Assembly (NCBI GenBank): GCA_020634515.1
Contig: JACKBL010000009.1
Coordinates: 1-64,000, forward strand
Source: Ardenticatenales bacterium
GTDB lineage: Bacteria > Chloroflexota > Anaerolineae > Promineifilales > Promineifilaceae
DNA: 64,000 bases
Direction of reading: 5' to 3'
The position numbers were made by a program, and so were the translations under genes. Numbering within the stretch: the first letter of the stretch is position 1; each line of letters starts with the position of its first letter. Positions 1 through 7,978 of this stretch are shown piece after piece. The notes beneath the pieces were generated by a model. It was given only the letters and a program-made list of their open reading frames with translations. It was not told the origin of the DNA and did no database searches.

Positions 1-66
1 CTAGTGGTACTGACCGGATGCAGGGGGCACGCGGGGGCGGAGGGCGCTTCGGGGAAGGGGTTGGTT

Positions 67-209
67 GGCAAGGGGTGTCCGATTTGGAAAATCGGACTAC
101 GGATTGGGGTTGGTATGGCAAGGGGTGTCCGATTTGGAAAATCGGACTACGGATTGGGGGTGGTATGGCAAGGGGTGTCCGATTTGGAAAATCGGACTAC
201 GGAGGGGTT
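67..209. repeat. 50-bp tandem repeat, three copies, each with a palindromic core
   Basis: Three head-to-tail copies with an exact 50-base period (starting near 67, 117 and 167). Each contains the near-palindrome GTCCGATTTGGAAAATCGGAC. The same core recurs at about 19193 (inverted, with the flanking GGGGAAGGGGTTGG also conserved), 19350 and 19480, so this is a dispersed repeat family and not a local accident. No gene is seen in bases 1-320; this repeat is its main content. The copies are contiguous with no variable spacers, which argues against a CRISPR array. Confidence 0.9.
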
Positions 210-320
210 GGCAGGTGGCGCGCGGGGCGTGGCGGTGGGGGGCGGAGCCACGTATACTTGACAGGCGGGGCAATCGTCTGCTCCATCACCCGGCATTTAA
301 CCTACCATGCGCACACGCTT

Positions 321-890
321 ATGGCTCGACTAATTCTGTTCAACAAACCATACCACGTTCTCTGTAAGTTCACCGACCGCGAGGGGCGCCCCACGCTGGC
401 GGACTACATCCCCGTGCCGGATGTGTATGCGGCGGGGCGGCTGGATTACGATAGTGAGGGGCTGGTGCTGCTTACGGATTCGGGCCGCCGGCAGCATGAG
501 ATCAGTGACCCGCGCCATAAGCTGCCCAAGACGTACTGGGTGCAGGTGGAGGGCATCCCGGATGACGCGGCGCTGGTGCGCCTGGCGCGGGGCGTGGACC
601 TGCGCGACGGGCGCACCCGCCCGGCGCGGGTGGCGCGCATGGACCCGCCGGCCATCTGGCCGCGCACCCCGCCTATCCGCGAACGGCGCAGTATCCCCAC
701 TTGCTGGCTCTCGCTGACTATCCGCGAAGGGCGCAACCGCCAGGTGCGGCGGATGACGGCGGCTGTGGGACATCCTACGCTGCGGTTGGTTCGCTGGTCT
801 GTGGGTAAATGGACGTTGGGGACGTTGCAGCCGGGAGAGTGGCGGGGCGTGATCATTAATGGGGGAATGGGGGAATGGGGGAACGGTTAA
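321..890 (+). CDS. rluE: 23S rRNA pseudouridine synthase, RluE type
   Basis: Predicted to isomerise a uridine of 23S rRNA (U2457 in E. coli) to pseudouridine. The 189-residue protein opens with MARLILFNKPYHVLC and carries the family signature GRLDYDSEGLVLLT near residues 34-47; the Asp of GRLD is the catalytic residue in this superfamily. A second conserved block, IREGRNRQVRRM, lies near residue 135. There is no N-terminal S4 domain, as expected for RluE rather than RsuA. ATG 321 was chosen because the upstream open frame only translates the 50-bp repeats; no clear ribosome-binding site is visible. The gene ends overlapping by 4 bases the stop of the convergent glycosyltransferase. Confidence 0.92.
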   Translation: MARLILFNKPYHVLCKFTDREGRPTLADYIPVPDVYAAGRLDYDSEGLVLLTDSGRRQHEISDPRHKLPKTYWVQVEGIPDDAALVRLARGVDLRDGRTRPARVARMDPPAIWPRTPPIRERRSIPTCWLSLTIREGRNRQVRRMTAAVGHPTLRLVRWSVGKWTLGTLQPGEWRGVIINGGMGEWGNG

Positions 891-1978
891 TGAGGGTGGC
901 GGGGCAATGGCAGGGGCATTGATTGTTGTTGGGCGAATTGGGCGATTTGGGCGGCGCCTTCGGCCCAGGTGGGGAAGTGCTGCCAGCGGGCGCGGGCGGC
1001 GCGGCGGAGCGGAAGGAGGGCGGCGGGGTCGGTGAGCAGGGGGCGCAGGAGGGCGGCGAGGGCGGCGGGGTCTTCTGGCGGGAGCAAGAATCCTTCCACG
1101 CCGTGGCGGATGATTTCGCCGGCCGCGCCGGCGGTGGAGGCGATGAGGGGTAGTCCGGCGGCCAGGGCTTCCAGGTAGACGATGCCGAAGGCTTCGTACT
1201 GTGACACCATGATAAAGAGGTCGCTGGCGGCCAGGTGGGGGGGAATGCCGGCATTGGGTACAACCCCCAGCAGCGTGACGTGCGCGCCGAGATCGTGAGC
1301 GCGGAGGAAGGCGCGCAGATCGGCCACGTAGTCCGGCTCCATCGTGAGGCTGCCGATGACGGTGAGATGCCAGTTGGTTTGGGGCAGGCGGGCTAGCGCC
1401 GCCAGCAGCGTGTGTAGCCCCTTGCGGCGCACGACGTTGCCTACGGAGATGAGGCGCAGGGGATGGTCGGCGGCGGCGGGTTGGGCGGGCAAGGGGGTGA
1501 AGTGGTCGCGCCCGGGATAGACGACGATGCCGGGCGGGGATGCGGCCAGCATGTTTTCCACGAGGCGGCGGGTGTCCTGGCTGTTGTAGATGAAGCCGTC
1601 TACGGTCTGGAAGTAGCGTTGCTCCAGGCGGCGGTAGAGGTGGTTTTGCCAGGGGGGGCGGCGTTCGCTGGCTTTGACGAGGTGGACGAGGGAGAGGATG
1701 GGGTAGGGGGCGTGCCGGCGTAACGTCCCATTTAACCAGAGCAGCGACGGGTGGCACAGTTCATCCTGGATGAGTACATCCAGCCGCGCCGCCTGCAGAC
1801 GGCGGAAGAACGTGTAGCGAAAATTGTCGGTCAGGTGGGAGACATCGTTACGCCAGGGGAGCGAGAAGAGGGTGACTTTGTGCCCGTTGGCGCGCCAGGC
1901 TTCGACCATGAGGCGGTTGTAGAGGTAGCCACCGGTGAGGGTGTCCAACGAGCCGTAGATGAGGAGGCCGATGTGCAT
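887..1978 (-). CDS. Glycosyltransferase, family 4 (GT-B fold)
   Basis: A 363-residue GT-B glycosyltransferase probably using a nucleotide sugar. The N-terminal half starts MHIGLLIYGSLDTLTGGYLYN, with the glycine-rich acceptor-side loop. The C-terminal half has the donor-site motif with two glutamates (YEAFGIVYLEALAAGLPLIAS, an EX7E motif) near residues 263-283. The Rossmann strand LRLISVGNVVRRKGLHTLL opens the second domain. No signal peptide or membrane helix is seen, so it acts in the cytoplasm or at the inner membrane face. It lies 14 bases downstream of the QueD-like gene on the same strand, so the two are likely co-transcribed. The acceptor and product cannot be told from sequence. Confidence 0.88.
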   Translation of the reverse strand: MHIGLLIYGSLDTLTGGYLYNRLMVEAWRANGHKVTLFSLPWRNDVSHLTDNFRYTFFRRLQAARLDVLIQDELCHPSLLWLNGTLRRHAPYPILSLVHLVKASERRPPWQNHLYRRLEQRYFQTVDGFIYNSQDTRRLVENMLAASPPGIVVYPGRDHFTPLPAQPAAADHPLRLISVGNVVRRKGLHTLLAALARLPQTNWHLTVIGSLTMEPDYVADLRAFLRAHDLGAHVTLLGVVPNAGIPPHLAASDLFIMVSQYEAFGIVYLEALAAGLPLIASTAGAAGEIIRHGVEGFLLPPEDPAALAALLRPLLTDPAALLPLRRAARARWQHFPTWAEGAAQIAQFAQQQSMPLPLPRHPH

Positions 1979-1992
1979 GGCGCAATCGTTTT

Positions 1993-2394
1993 TCAGTGAG
2001 GGGCGGGGAGGGGGAGGGTGTAGCCGGCCCAGGCGATGTCGTTTTCCCAGAGTTTGACGGTGATGGCGGTGAGGTGGGGGGCGTGGATGCCGGCAATAAG
2101 CGCGTGACAGAGGATGCGGCTGAAATGCTCGATGCTGGGGTTGAGAGGGCGACCATCGGGGTTGAAGGGGGGCATGTCGTTCAGCAGCCGGTCTTGATAG
2201 ACGGTGACGATGGCGTCCAGGTGGGCTTCGATGTCTACGATGTCCACCAGATAGCCGTGTTGGTCCAGGCTATCGCCGGTTAGTTGTAATTCCAGAGCGT
2301 AGTGGTGGGAATGCGGTTCGTTTTCCGCGCCCCAATCGCCACCGATGAGGTAGTGTTGGGCGATGAAGGTTCGTTTGACGGCTATAGTGTACAT
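1993..2394 (-). CDS. QueD / 6-pyruvoyl-tetrahydropterin synthase-like protein lacking catalytic residues
   Basis: A 133-residue T-fold protein of the COG0720 type. The three zinc-binding histidines appear to be kept (the His of AQHYL and two in the PHSHHY block). The substrate-anchoring glutamate is present in KLWENDIAWAGY. The Cys that precedes the HxH pair in QueD is replaced (NEPHSHHY, no Cys). The position of the catalytic His pair in DHHYLND is occupied by YQDRLLND. It is therefore either a divergent enzyme or a binding protein. It is followed closely by the glycosyltransferase gene. Family assignment is fairly safe; activity is not. Confidence 0.75.
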   Translation of the reverse strand: MYTIAVKRTFIAQHYLIGGDWGAENEPHSHHYALELQLTGDSLDQHGYLVDIVDIEAHLDAIVTVYQDRLLNDMPPFNPDGRPLNPSIEHFSRILCHALIAGIHAPHLTAITVKLWENDIAWAGYTLPLPAPH

Positions 2395-2427
2395 GGGGGG
2401 ACAGTTAGTGGTTGGTGGATCAGGGGG

Positions 2428-2466
2428 ATGAAAAAAGGCTTGCCGCCGGGTGGGGGCAAGCCTTTG
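2428..2466 (-). terminator. Rho-independent terminator of the 2493-3281 membrane protein gene
   Basis: On the minus strand AGGCTTGCC pairs with GGCAAGCCT around a ten-base loop and is followed directly by a run of six T. It sits 30 bases past the stop of the membrane protein gene, ahead of the QueD-like gene. Confidence 0.85.
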
Positions 2467-2492
2467 TTGATCGTGGCGATAAATGGGGGAGG

Positions 2493-3281
2493 TTAGCCGG
2501 CGGCGAGGGCGAGGGAGCGAACCCAGAAGATGAGGCCGACGCCGATGATGATGAAGATAACGCCGGTGAGGATGACGTAGATGGTGTCCCAGGGAATGCC
2601 GGCATCTTCCCCTTTCTGCGCGCTCAATAACAACTGCGGCCGGAAGACCAGCCCCAACACAATGGCCGTCAGCGCGACGCCACCCAAGATGAAGAGCGTA
2701 TGTGGGTTAAGGATGCCGCCATTGCCCGTGATGATTTCCCCTTCGGGGAAGAAGGATTCACTGAGGGCGGTGCTAATGAAAATGGCGAAAACGATGAAGA
2801 TGAGGGAGGTGCTGACGACGGACCAGCGGGGCATGGCGTGTGAGGGAATGGGTTTGCTGGGTCTTTGTGAGCGGGTGGCTTTGACGCGCTCGTTCTCGCG
2901 CTTGTCCAGTTCGTTGAGCGTTGCCTGGAAGGTTTCGTTGGCTTTGGCGTTTTGCACGCCGCGGTCAATCAATGTGTAGGCAAAGGCGATGAGGCCGCCG
3001 GTGACGGCGATGCCGCCAATGGCGATGGCGGCGAGGACGGCGAGGGCGATGGGCGGTTCCATCTCCAAATTGCCGGCCTCGTTGAGCATAGATGCCGGCA
3101 CTCGCTTACTCACAAGCTCAGGAAGCGAGAGCGTTATTGGCGGTTCCGGGGGGCGCACGCGCTCAATGCGCGCGCCGCCGCTGAGCTGACCGCGCAATAT
3201 CGGCCAACCAACGGACGCCAGACCACTAAAAATGAGCAGGATAACGACAATTCCCCAGTTACGCAGCGTATTTTTGTTCAA
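2493..3281 (-). CDS. Conserved-type membrane protein of unknown function
   Basis: About 262 residues, no recognised family. Hydrophobic helices are visible near residues 10-28, 78-100, 150-172, 190-210 and 235-258 (for example ILTGVIFIIIGVGLIFW at the C-terminus). A charged segment with NELDKRENERVKATRSQR sits between helices 2 and 3. The start is taken as TTG 3281 because GGAGGA lies six bases upstream; upstream codons in the open frame lack such a site. The gene stands alone and ends in its own terminator. Confidence 0.7.
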   Translation of the reverse strand: MNKNTLRNWGIVVILLIFSGLASVGWPILRGQLSGGARIERVRPPEPPITLSLPELVSKRVPASMLNEAGNLEMEPPIALAVLAAIAIGGIAVTGGLIAFAYTLIDRGVQNAKANETFQATLNELDKRENERVKATRSQRPSKPIPSHAMPRWSVVSTSLIFIVFAIFISTALSESFFPEGEIITGNGGILNPHTLFILGGVALTAIVLGLVFRPQLLLSAQKGEDAGIPWDTIYVILTGVIFIIIGVGLIFWVRSLALAAG

Positions 3282-3597
3282 AACGATTCCTCCACCTGGA
3301 CGAGATGTGATGATTGCGCATTTTAGCACAATAAAAATGGCGTAGCAAAGAAGTGCGGGCCGTTTGTCCGTTTTGTTTTGTGTGGGGATACTGGTTTAAT
3401 AGTAGGCGTGCGACGCAGTCGGCATTCGGCCAACTGTAAATATTCAACTGAAAACGGTAACTACTTAACCCGCTGCCTGAGCCTGTCGAAGGGAAGGTGG
3501 GCTTCGACAGGCTCAGCCTAAGCTTCGACAGGCTCAGCCCACGAGAGGGTTAGCAGTTACGGAAAACGGACGAGGATTCTCCAGGAGGACCGATAAG
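3282..3597. repeat. Intergenic region with inverted and direct GCTTCGACAGGCTCAGCC repeats
   Basis: No gene is seen. Near 3476-3541 the 18-mer GCTTCGACAGGCTCAGCC occurs twice directly (about 3501 and 3523) and once inverted (CCTGAGCCTGTCGAAG, about 3478), giving a strong hairpin. Related copies with one change (TTCGACACGCTCAGCCCAC) occur at 6228-6330. This looks like a dispersed repetitive palindrome. Confidence 0.75.
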
Positions 3598-3876
3598 ATG
3601 GTAACGGCTATTGTGCTTTTGAAGGTGGAGCGGCAGCGGATTAACAGCGTTGGGCAGCAGTTGGCGGAACTGGCGGGGGTGCGCGAGGTGTATTCGGTGG
3701 GGGGGCAGCACGATCTGGTGGCGATTTTGCGCGTGCGGGATAACGAGGACCTGGCGGATGTGGTCACGAACCAGATGTTGCAGGTGAGTGGGATTTTGGA
3801 TTCGGAGACGCTGATTGCTTTCCGCGTTTTTTCGCGGCACGATCTGGAGACGATGTTCTCGATTGGCTTTGATTAG
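3598..3876 (+). CDS. Stand-alone Lrp/AsnC ligand-binding (RAM) domain protein
   Basis: 92 residues matching only the C-terminal effector-binding domain of Lrp/AsnC regulators (MVTAIVLLKVERQ opening; GVREVYSVGGQHDLVAILR in the middle, typical of the RAM fold). The N-terminal DNA-binding helix-turn-helix is absent. Family members bind amino acids and form dimers or octamers. Without a DNA-binding domain it probably modulates a partner protein or acts as a small-molecule sensor. AGGAGG lies ten bases before ATG 3598. It converges on the EamA transporter with a 7-base gap. Confidence 0.88.
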   Translation: MVTAIVLLKVERQRINSVGQQLAELAGVREVYSVGGQHDLVAILRVRDNEDLADVVTNQMLQVSGILDSETLIAFRVFSRHDLETMFSIGFD

Positions 3877-3883
3877 ACGGGGG

Positions 3884-4771
3884 TCAGGTTTGGGGGTGGA
3901 TGGTGGCGACGAGAATGCCGGCAATAATCAACCCCCCACCAACCCACGTATTCCAGCCGGGCGCTTCGCCAAAAATGAAGAAGGCGAGCAGGCTGGAACC
4001 GATGGGTTCGCTGACGAGGGTGATGGCGACGTAAGATGCCGGCAAAAACCCCAGCGCCCAGTTGAATGAGGAATGACCCACCAACTGCGGCCCCAACGCC
4101 ATCAACAAAAACAACACATACGTCCCCGGCGCATACCCCAGCAGCGGGTAGCCACGCAGCGCCGTCATCACCAGCAAAAACAGCGCCGCCGTGCCATAAA
4201 CCACCGTCGTGTACGTCAATAGCGACACGTGAGCGCGCAGCCGTCGGCCAATAATAAAATACGCGGCGGCCATCCACGCCCCCACCAACGCCAGAAAGTT
4301 CCCCCACAACGGCTGACTGCCGCTGCTGCCGCCCCCCTTATCCAACAACGCAATGATCGCGCTCCCCACCAGCGCCAGCCCGATGCCTATCTTCAACGCC
4401 CGCGGCACGCGCTCTTGCAGCAAAAACGGGGAAGCCATCCCCACCCACAGCGGCGAAGTCGTCACCAAAACGGTCGAACTGGCAACCGTGGTGAACGCCA
4501 GCGACGAAATCCAACTGGCAAAATGCACCCCCAGCAACCCCCCCGCCAACAGCACCAGCAACCAATCCCCACGCCGCAGCCGCCGCAGCTCCTCGCGCCG
4601 CAGCCGCAGGCAAAACGGCAGCAGCAGTAGTGACGCAATCGTCGTCCGCCCCGTGGCAATCACCAACGAAGGCGCATCTCCCTGGGCAAAACGAATCAAA
4701 ATGGCGCTGATGGAAACCGCCAGAATGCCCACGGCCAGCACCAGATAAGGGGACAGCGGAGGATTTTTCAT
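3884..4771 (-). CDS. EamA/DMT-family transporter
   Basis: 295 residues forming ten hydrophobic helices in two five-helix halves, the classic drug/metabolite transporter layout. Helix 1 starts LVLAVGILAVSISAILIRFA. The first half ends with the conserved segment TTVASSTVLVTTSPLWVG and the second with VAITLVSEPIGSSLLAF, both EamA hallmarks. It probably exports a small metabolite or amino acid; the substrate is unknown. ATG 4771 was chosen because it begins just before helix 1; upstream in-frame residues are polar and overlap the sod promoter region. It is divergent from the superoxide dismutase gene. Confidence 0.88.
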   Translation of the reverse strand: MKNPPLSPYLVLAVGILAVSISAILIRFAQGDAPSLVIATGRTTIASLLLLPFCLRLRREELRRLRRGDWLLVLLAGGLLGVHFASWISSLAFTTVASSTVLVTTSPLWVGMASPFLLQERVPRALKIGIGLALVGSAIIALLDKGGGSSGSQPLWGNFLALVGAWMAAAYFIIGRRLRAHVSLLTYTTVVYGTAALFLLVMTALRGYPLLGYAPGTYVLFLLMALGPQLVGHSSFNWALGFLPASYVAITLVSEPIGSSLLAFFIFGEAPGWNTWVGGGLIIAGILVATIHPQT

Positions 4772-4807
4772 GCCCTTTTCCCAGAGATGACGACACCGCC
4801 ACCCCGG

Positions 4808-4836
4808 TTGACAAAGCAGTTTACAATCGTTAGAAT
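4808..4836 (+). promoter_or_regulatory. Sigma-70-type promoter for superoxide dismutase
   Basis: TTGACA at 4808-4813, a 17-base spacer, then TAGAAT at 4831-4836. This is a full match at -35, five of six at -10, and optimal spacing. Transcription would start near 4843, giving about 100 bases of leader before the ATG at 4947. Confidence 0.78.
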
Positions 4837-4946
4837 GGACTTGTTTAAGCCCACGGGACGATCTTAACAACCATTCACCTACCCGTCAAAAGGAGAGTGG
4901 TTTTGCCCCACTGATCGACTGACGAAGCAGCCAAAGGAGATACACA

Positions 4947-5564
4947 ATGGCATTTGAACTCCCCCCTCTTCCCTACGCTGAGGACGCTCTGGAGCCGCAT
5001 ATTGACGCGCGCACAATGAGTATTCACCACGACAAACACCACGCCGGGTATACCAACAATCTGAACAACGCTCTTGCCAATCATCCTGAATTGGCCGGCA
5101 AAAGCATCGCTGAACTGTTAAGCGACCTGGATGCCATCCCGGCGGATATTCGCATGGCCGTTCGCAACAATGGCGGCGGTTACGCCAACCACGCCCTGTT
5201 TTGGAGCATCATGAGTCCAAACGGCGGTGGCGCGCCCACGGGCGATCTCGCCACGGCTATTGAGGCCGCGTTTGGTAGTTTTGACGCCTTTAAGGAAGCA
5301 TTTACGAAAGCGGGAGCTACCCGTTTTGGCTCTGGTTGGGCCTGGCTCTACGTAGATGGGGCCGGCAACCTGGCCGTGAACTCCACCCCCAATCAGGATA
5401 CGCCCTTGATGGAGGGCAATACCCCGATCATGGGCGTGGATGTGTGGGAGCATGCCTACTATCTCCATTACCAGAACCGTCGCGGCGACTATCTTGCCGC
5501 CTGGTGGAATGTTGTAAACTGGGATCAGGTTGCCGCCAATTACAAGGCAGCCGTGGCCGGGTAG
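4947..5564 (+). CDS. sodA: Superoxide dismutase, Mn type
   Basis: Dismutates superoxide to hydrogen peroxide and oxygen in the cytoplasm. It has 205 residues, the usual length. Metal ligands are visible: His27 in SIHHDKHH, the His of GGGYANHALFW, and Asp and His of GVDVWEHAYYLHY. Gly before YANH and the Gln of STPNQDTPL are those expected of Mn-dependent rather than Fe-dependent enzymes. AAAGGAG lies ten bases before the ATG. The strong promoter at 4808 reads into it. A ferredoxin gene follows 78 bases downstream. No signal peptide. Confidence 0.97.
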   Translation: MAFELPPLPYAEDALEPHIDARTMSIHHDKHHAGYTNNLNNALANHPELAGKSIAELLSDLDAIPADIRMAVRNNGGGYANHALFWSIMSPNGGGAPTGDLATAIEAAFGSFDAFKEAFTKAGATRFGSGWAWLYVDGAGNLAVNSTPNQDTPLMEGNTPIMGVDVWEHAYYLHYQNRRGDYLAAWWNVVNWDQVAANYKAAVAG

Positions 5565-5642
5565 TGTATAATAGCAAAATCGGACTGCTGGCTTCGCTTG
5601 CGGTCCGTCAGTCACTCTCGTAACAACAAGGAGACAAATCTT

Positions 5643-6053
5643 ATGACCCATATCGTCACCAGACTGTGCCTGCGCGATACGGCTTGCGTCGATGTGTGCC
5701 CGGTAGAGTGTATGGTTCTGGGCAAGCCGGAAGCAGAATGGCCCTGGCTGTACATTGATCCCGACACGTGCATTGACTGCGGCGCGTGCGTGCCCGAATG
5801 CCCCTACGAGGCGATCTTCCCCGAAGAAGATGTGCCCTTTGATTACAAGGCGCAGCCCGGGCAGTGGATTGCCAATACGAAGGAACTGCTCCCTGATGGG
5901 GTGCCGTTGAAAGGTGAAATCGAGGGGCACGAAGTAAACGTCATGAATGCCAAGCAGTTGGCCGGTGGCGAAATCTTGGACCTGACGGAAGATATTCCTG
6001 CCAACTACGATTTTTACTCCATGGGGCCGGGTTACGGCGCGTTGGATAATTGA
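5643..6053 (+). CDS. Ferredoxin with two Fe-S cluster motifs
   Basis: 136-residue soluble electron carrier. The first cysteine set is LCLRDTACVDVCPVEC; the second is the classic CIDCGACVPECPYEAIF, suggesting two [4Fe-4S] clusters or a [3Fe-4S]/[4Fe-4S] pair. A C-terminal extension of about 65 residues beyond the clusters is acidic and without a recognised fold. AAGGAG precedes the ATG at 5643. It is followed by a strong terminator and probably shares the sod transcript or has its own promoter. The redox partner is unknown. Confidence 0.92.
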   Translation: MTHIVTRLCLRDTACVDVCPVECMVLGKPEAEWPWLYIDPDTCIDCGACVPECPYEAIFPEEDVPFDYKAQPGQWIANTKELLPDGVPLKGEIEGHEVNVMNAKQLAGGEILDLTEDIPANYDFYSMGPGYGALDN

Positions 6054-6109
6054 TGTTTGCCACAGGTGCAATCTGGTAGCCGACTGTTGTGATTGTGGTC
6101 GGCTCTCTT

Positions 6110-6156
6110 AAAAGCCGAATTAGCTGGCGAAATCCGTTAGCTAATTCGGCTTTTTT
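6110..6156 (+). terminator. Rho-independent terminator after the ferredoxin gene
   Basis: Fifteen-base arms AAAAGCCGAATTAGC and GCTAATTCGGCTTTT around a 15-base loop, followed by six T. The A-rich left flank could let it work in both directions. Confidence 0.9.
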
Positions 6157-6189
6157 CATTTGCCTGGTTTAGGTGATGACGAACCCGTT

Positions 6190-6332
6190 GCCTGAGCCAG
6201 TCGTCGACTATGTGGGGTTGAACATGGGTTTCGACACGCTCAGCCCACAAGCCCGCCTGATGAGCTTTTGGAGTTTTTCACGCTCTTCGGGTTGAACATG
6301 GGCTTCGACACGCTCAGCCCACAAGCGGGTTA
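6190..6332. repeat. Two direct copies of a GGTTGAACATGGG-TTCGACACGCTCAGCCCACAAGC unit
   Basis: The unit at about 6214-6252 recurs at about 6288-6326 with one or two changes. Its right half is related to the repeat at 3476-3541. No coding potential is seen between the ferredoxin terminator and fumarase. Confidence 0.8.
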
Positions 6333-6335
6333 GGA

Positions 6336-6425
6336 CTGGCGCTGAAATAAGACTCGAATTGCAGCGCCAGTTTGAAGAAGCGGTAAGGAAACAACTTCGT
6401 TGTCTTATATAATTTCCGCTTCTTG
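6336..6425 (+). other. Two-hairpin structured element, copy 1
   Basis: Hairpin 1 pairs CTGGCGCTG (6336-6344) with CAGCGCCAG (6362-6370). Hairpin 2 pairs GAAGCGG (6377-6383) with CCGCTTC (6416-6422), enclosing a conserved core GGTAAGGAAACAAC and GTTGTCTT. A second copy lies at 54688-54775. There both stems differ in sequence but keep pairing, which argues for selection on structure. Copy 1 sits about 70 bases before the fumarase start. It could be a leader RNA or a mobile palindromic unit. Confidence 0.7.
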
Positions 6426-6496
6426 GCCGTTACGTTTTTTTGAGACCATTTTTCAGGCAATCTATGACAGGCTGCCTGGTAGGAGCAAAATTAGTC

Positions 6497-7939
6497 ATGT
6501 GTGCAGATCAAGCATTTCGCATTGAGAAAGACTCGTTGGGGGAGGTGAAAGTGCCGGCATCCGCCTACTGGGGTGCGCAAACACAACGAGCCATCCACAA
6601 CTTCCCCATCACCGGGCTTAAACCATACCCCGCCTTTGTCTGGGGCATGACCATCATCAAACGATCCGCCGCCGAAGTCAATGCCGGCCTCGGACTTTTC
6701 AATGACCGCGTGATAGGGGAGCAAACCATCACCGGCGACGCCATTGCCCAGGCGATCATGGTCGCCACCGATGAAGTGCTGGACGGCCAGTGGAGCGAAC
6801 AGTTTGTTGTAGACCCCATCCAGGCCGGCGCGGGAACCAGCCATAACATGAACATCAACGAGGTCATTGCCAACCGCGCCAACGAAATCCTCGGCTTTGG
6901 CCTCGACGCCGCCCCTAAGCCCGTGCATCCCAATGATCACGTGAACATGGCCCAATCCACCAACGACACCATCCCCACCTCCATTCGCCTCGGCTGCCTC
7001 TGGCGGCTGGACGAGATGCTGCAAACGCTGGACGACCTGGCGGCGGCGCTGGCGGAGAAGGCGCAGGAATTCGATGCCGTGGTGAAAAGCGGGCGCACCC
7101 ACTTGCAAGACGCCGTGCCCGTGCGATTGGGGCAGGAGTTTGGCGCATATGCGCGGGCGGTGCGGCGAGATCGGGACAAAATCGCGGCGGCGGCGGATGG
7201 ACTGCGCCGCCTGGGTATTGGCGGCACGGCCACGGGCACGGGGCTGAACGCCCATCCCGAATATCACAGCCGCATGGTGGCGACGCTCAGCCGTCTTTCC
7301 GGGCTGGCGCTGACGGAATCGGACGACCTGTTTGAGTCGATGCAGAGCATGGGCGACATGGTGCATTTCAGCGGCGCGATGCGCACCCTGGCGCAAGACC
7401 TGATTCGTATTGCCAACGATTTCCGGCTGCTGTCCTCCGGCCCCAGCACGGGTTTGGACGAAATCCGCCTGCCCGCCGTGCAGCCCGGCTCGTCCATCAT
7501 GCCGGGCAAGGTTAATCCGGTGCTGGCGGAGATGTTGAACATGGCGATGTTCCAGGTGATGGGCAATGACCTGACGGTGACGATGGGGGGACAGGCGGGG
7601 CAGCTTGAGTTGAATGTGATGATGCCCATTATCGCTTATAACCTGTTCCAGAGCATGGATGTGATCATCAACAGCGTGCGCGCCTTTACGGACAAATGTG
7701 TGCGTGGTCTGCGCGCCAACCCGGAGAAGGCGACGGGCTGGCTGGCAAAGAATGCTATCCTGGTGACGGCGCTGAATCCGGTCATTGGCTACCTGAAGGG
7801 CGCGGAGGTGGCGAAGGAGGCAATGGCCTCTAGTCGCACGGTGCGCGAGGTGGTGCTGGAGAAGGGGTATTTGACGGCGGAGGAGGCGGACCGCATCCTG
7901 GATGTACGTAAGCTGACGGAGGGCGGCATCCACAAGTAG
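6497..7939 (+). CDS. fumC: Class II fumarate hydratase (aspartase/fumarase superfamily)
   Basis: Interconverts fumarate and malate in the TCA cycle. 480 residues, close to the family norm. The opening IEKDSLGEVKVPASAYWGAQ is typical. Superfamily signature GSSIMPGKVNPV is near residue 333; the Gly in MPGK favours fumarase over aspartase (MPAK). The HLQDA and SSGPSTGLDEI blocks are also present. The C-terminus ends RKLTEGGIHK. Aspartate ammonia-lyase is the main alternative. ATG 6497 was chosen with AGGAG about twelve bases upstream. The two-hairpin element at 6336 lies in its presumed leader and a clean terminator follows the stop. Confidence 0.82.
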   Translation: MCADQAFRIEKDSLGEVKVPASAYWGAQTQRAIHNFPITGLKPYPAFVWGMTIIKRSAAEVNAGLGLFNDRVIGEQTITGDAIAQAIMVATDEVLDGQWSEQFVVDPIQAGAGTSHNMNINEVIANRANEILGFGLDAAPKPVHPNDHVNMAQSTNDTIPTSIRLGCLWRLDEMLQTLDDLAAALAEKAQEFDAVVKSGRTHLQDAVPVRLGQEFGAYARAVRRDRDKIAAAADGLRRLGIGGTATGTGLNAHPEYHSRMVATLSRLSGLALTESDDLFESMQSMGDMVHFSGAMRTLAQDLIRIANDFRLLSSGPSTGLDEIRLPAVQPGSSIMPGKVNPVLAEMLNMAMFQVMGNDLTVTMGGQAGQLELNVMMPIIAYNLFQSMDVIINSVRAFTDKCVRGLRANPEKATGWLAKNAILVTALNPVIGYLKGAEVAKEAMASSRTVREVVLEKGYLTAEEADRILDVRKLTEGGIHK

Positions 7940-7978
7940 GAGGCCTGCTCACGTTTTCTGTTGCATGTTGATTGTGTG

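Noticed and set aside
67..209. Possible CRISPR array from three regularly spaced repeats
   Set aside because: The 50-base unit is contiguous, with no unique spacers, and no cas genes are present.
330..1757. 475-residue minus-strand open frame over rluE and the glycosyltransferase
   Set aside because: Pro/Arg-rich nonsense in the wrong frame; both real genes have clear motifs.
6390..6415. TATAAT at ~6408 as the fumC promoter
   Set aside because: It lies inside the second hairpin arm of the structured element, has no -35 match at the right distance, and is not kept in the second copy.
6491..7933. 480-residue antisense frame within fumC
   Set aside because: Shadow of fumC third-position GC bias; no family features.
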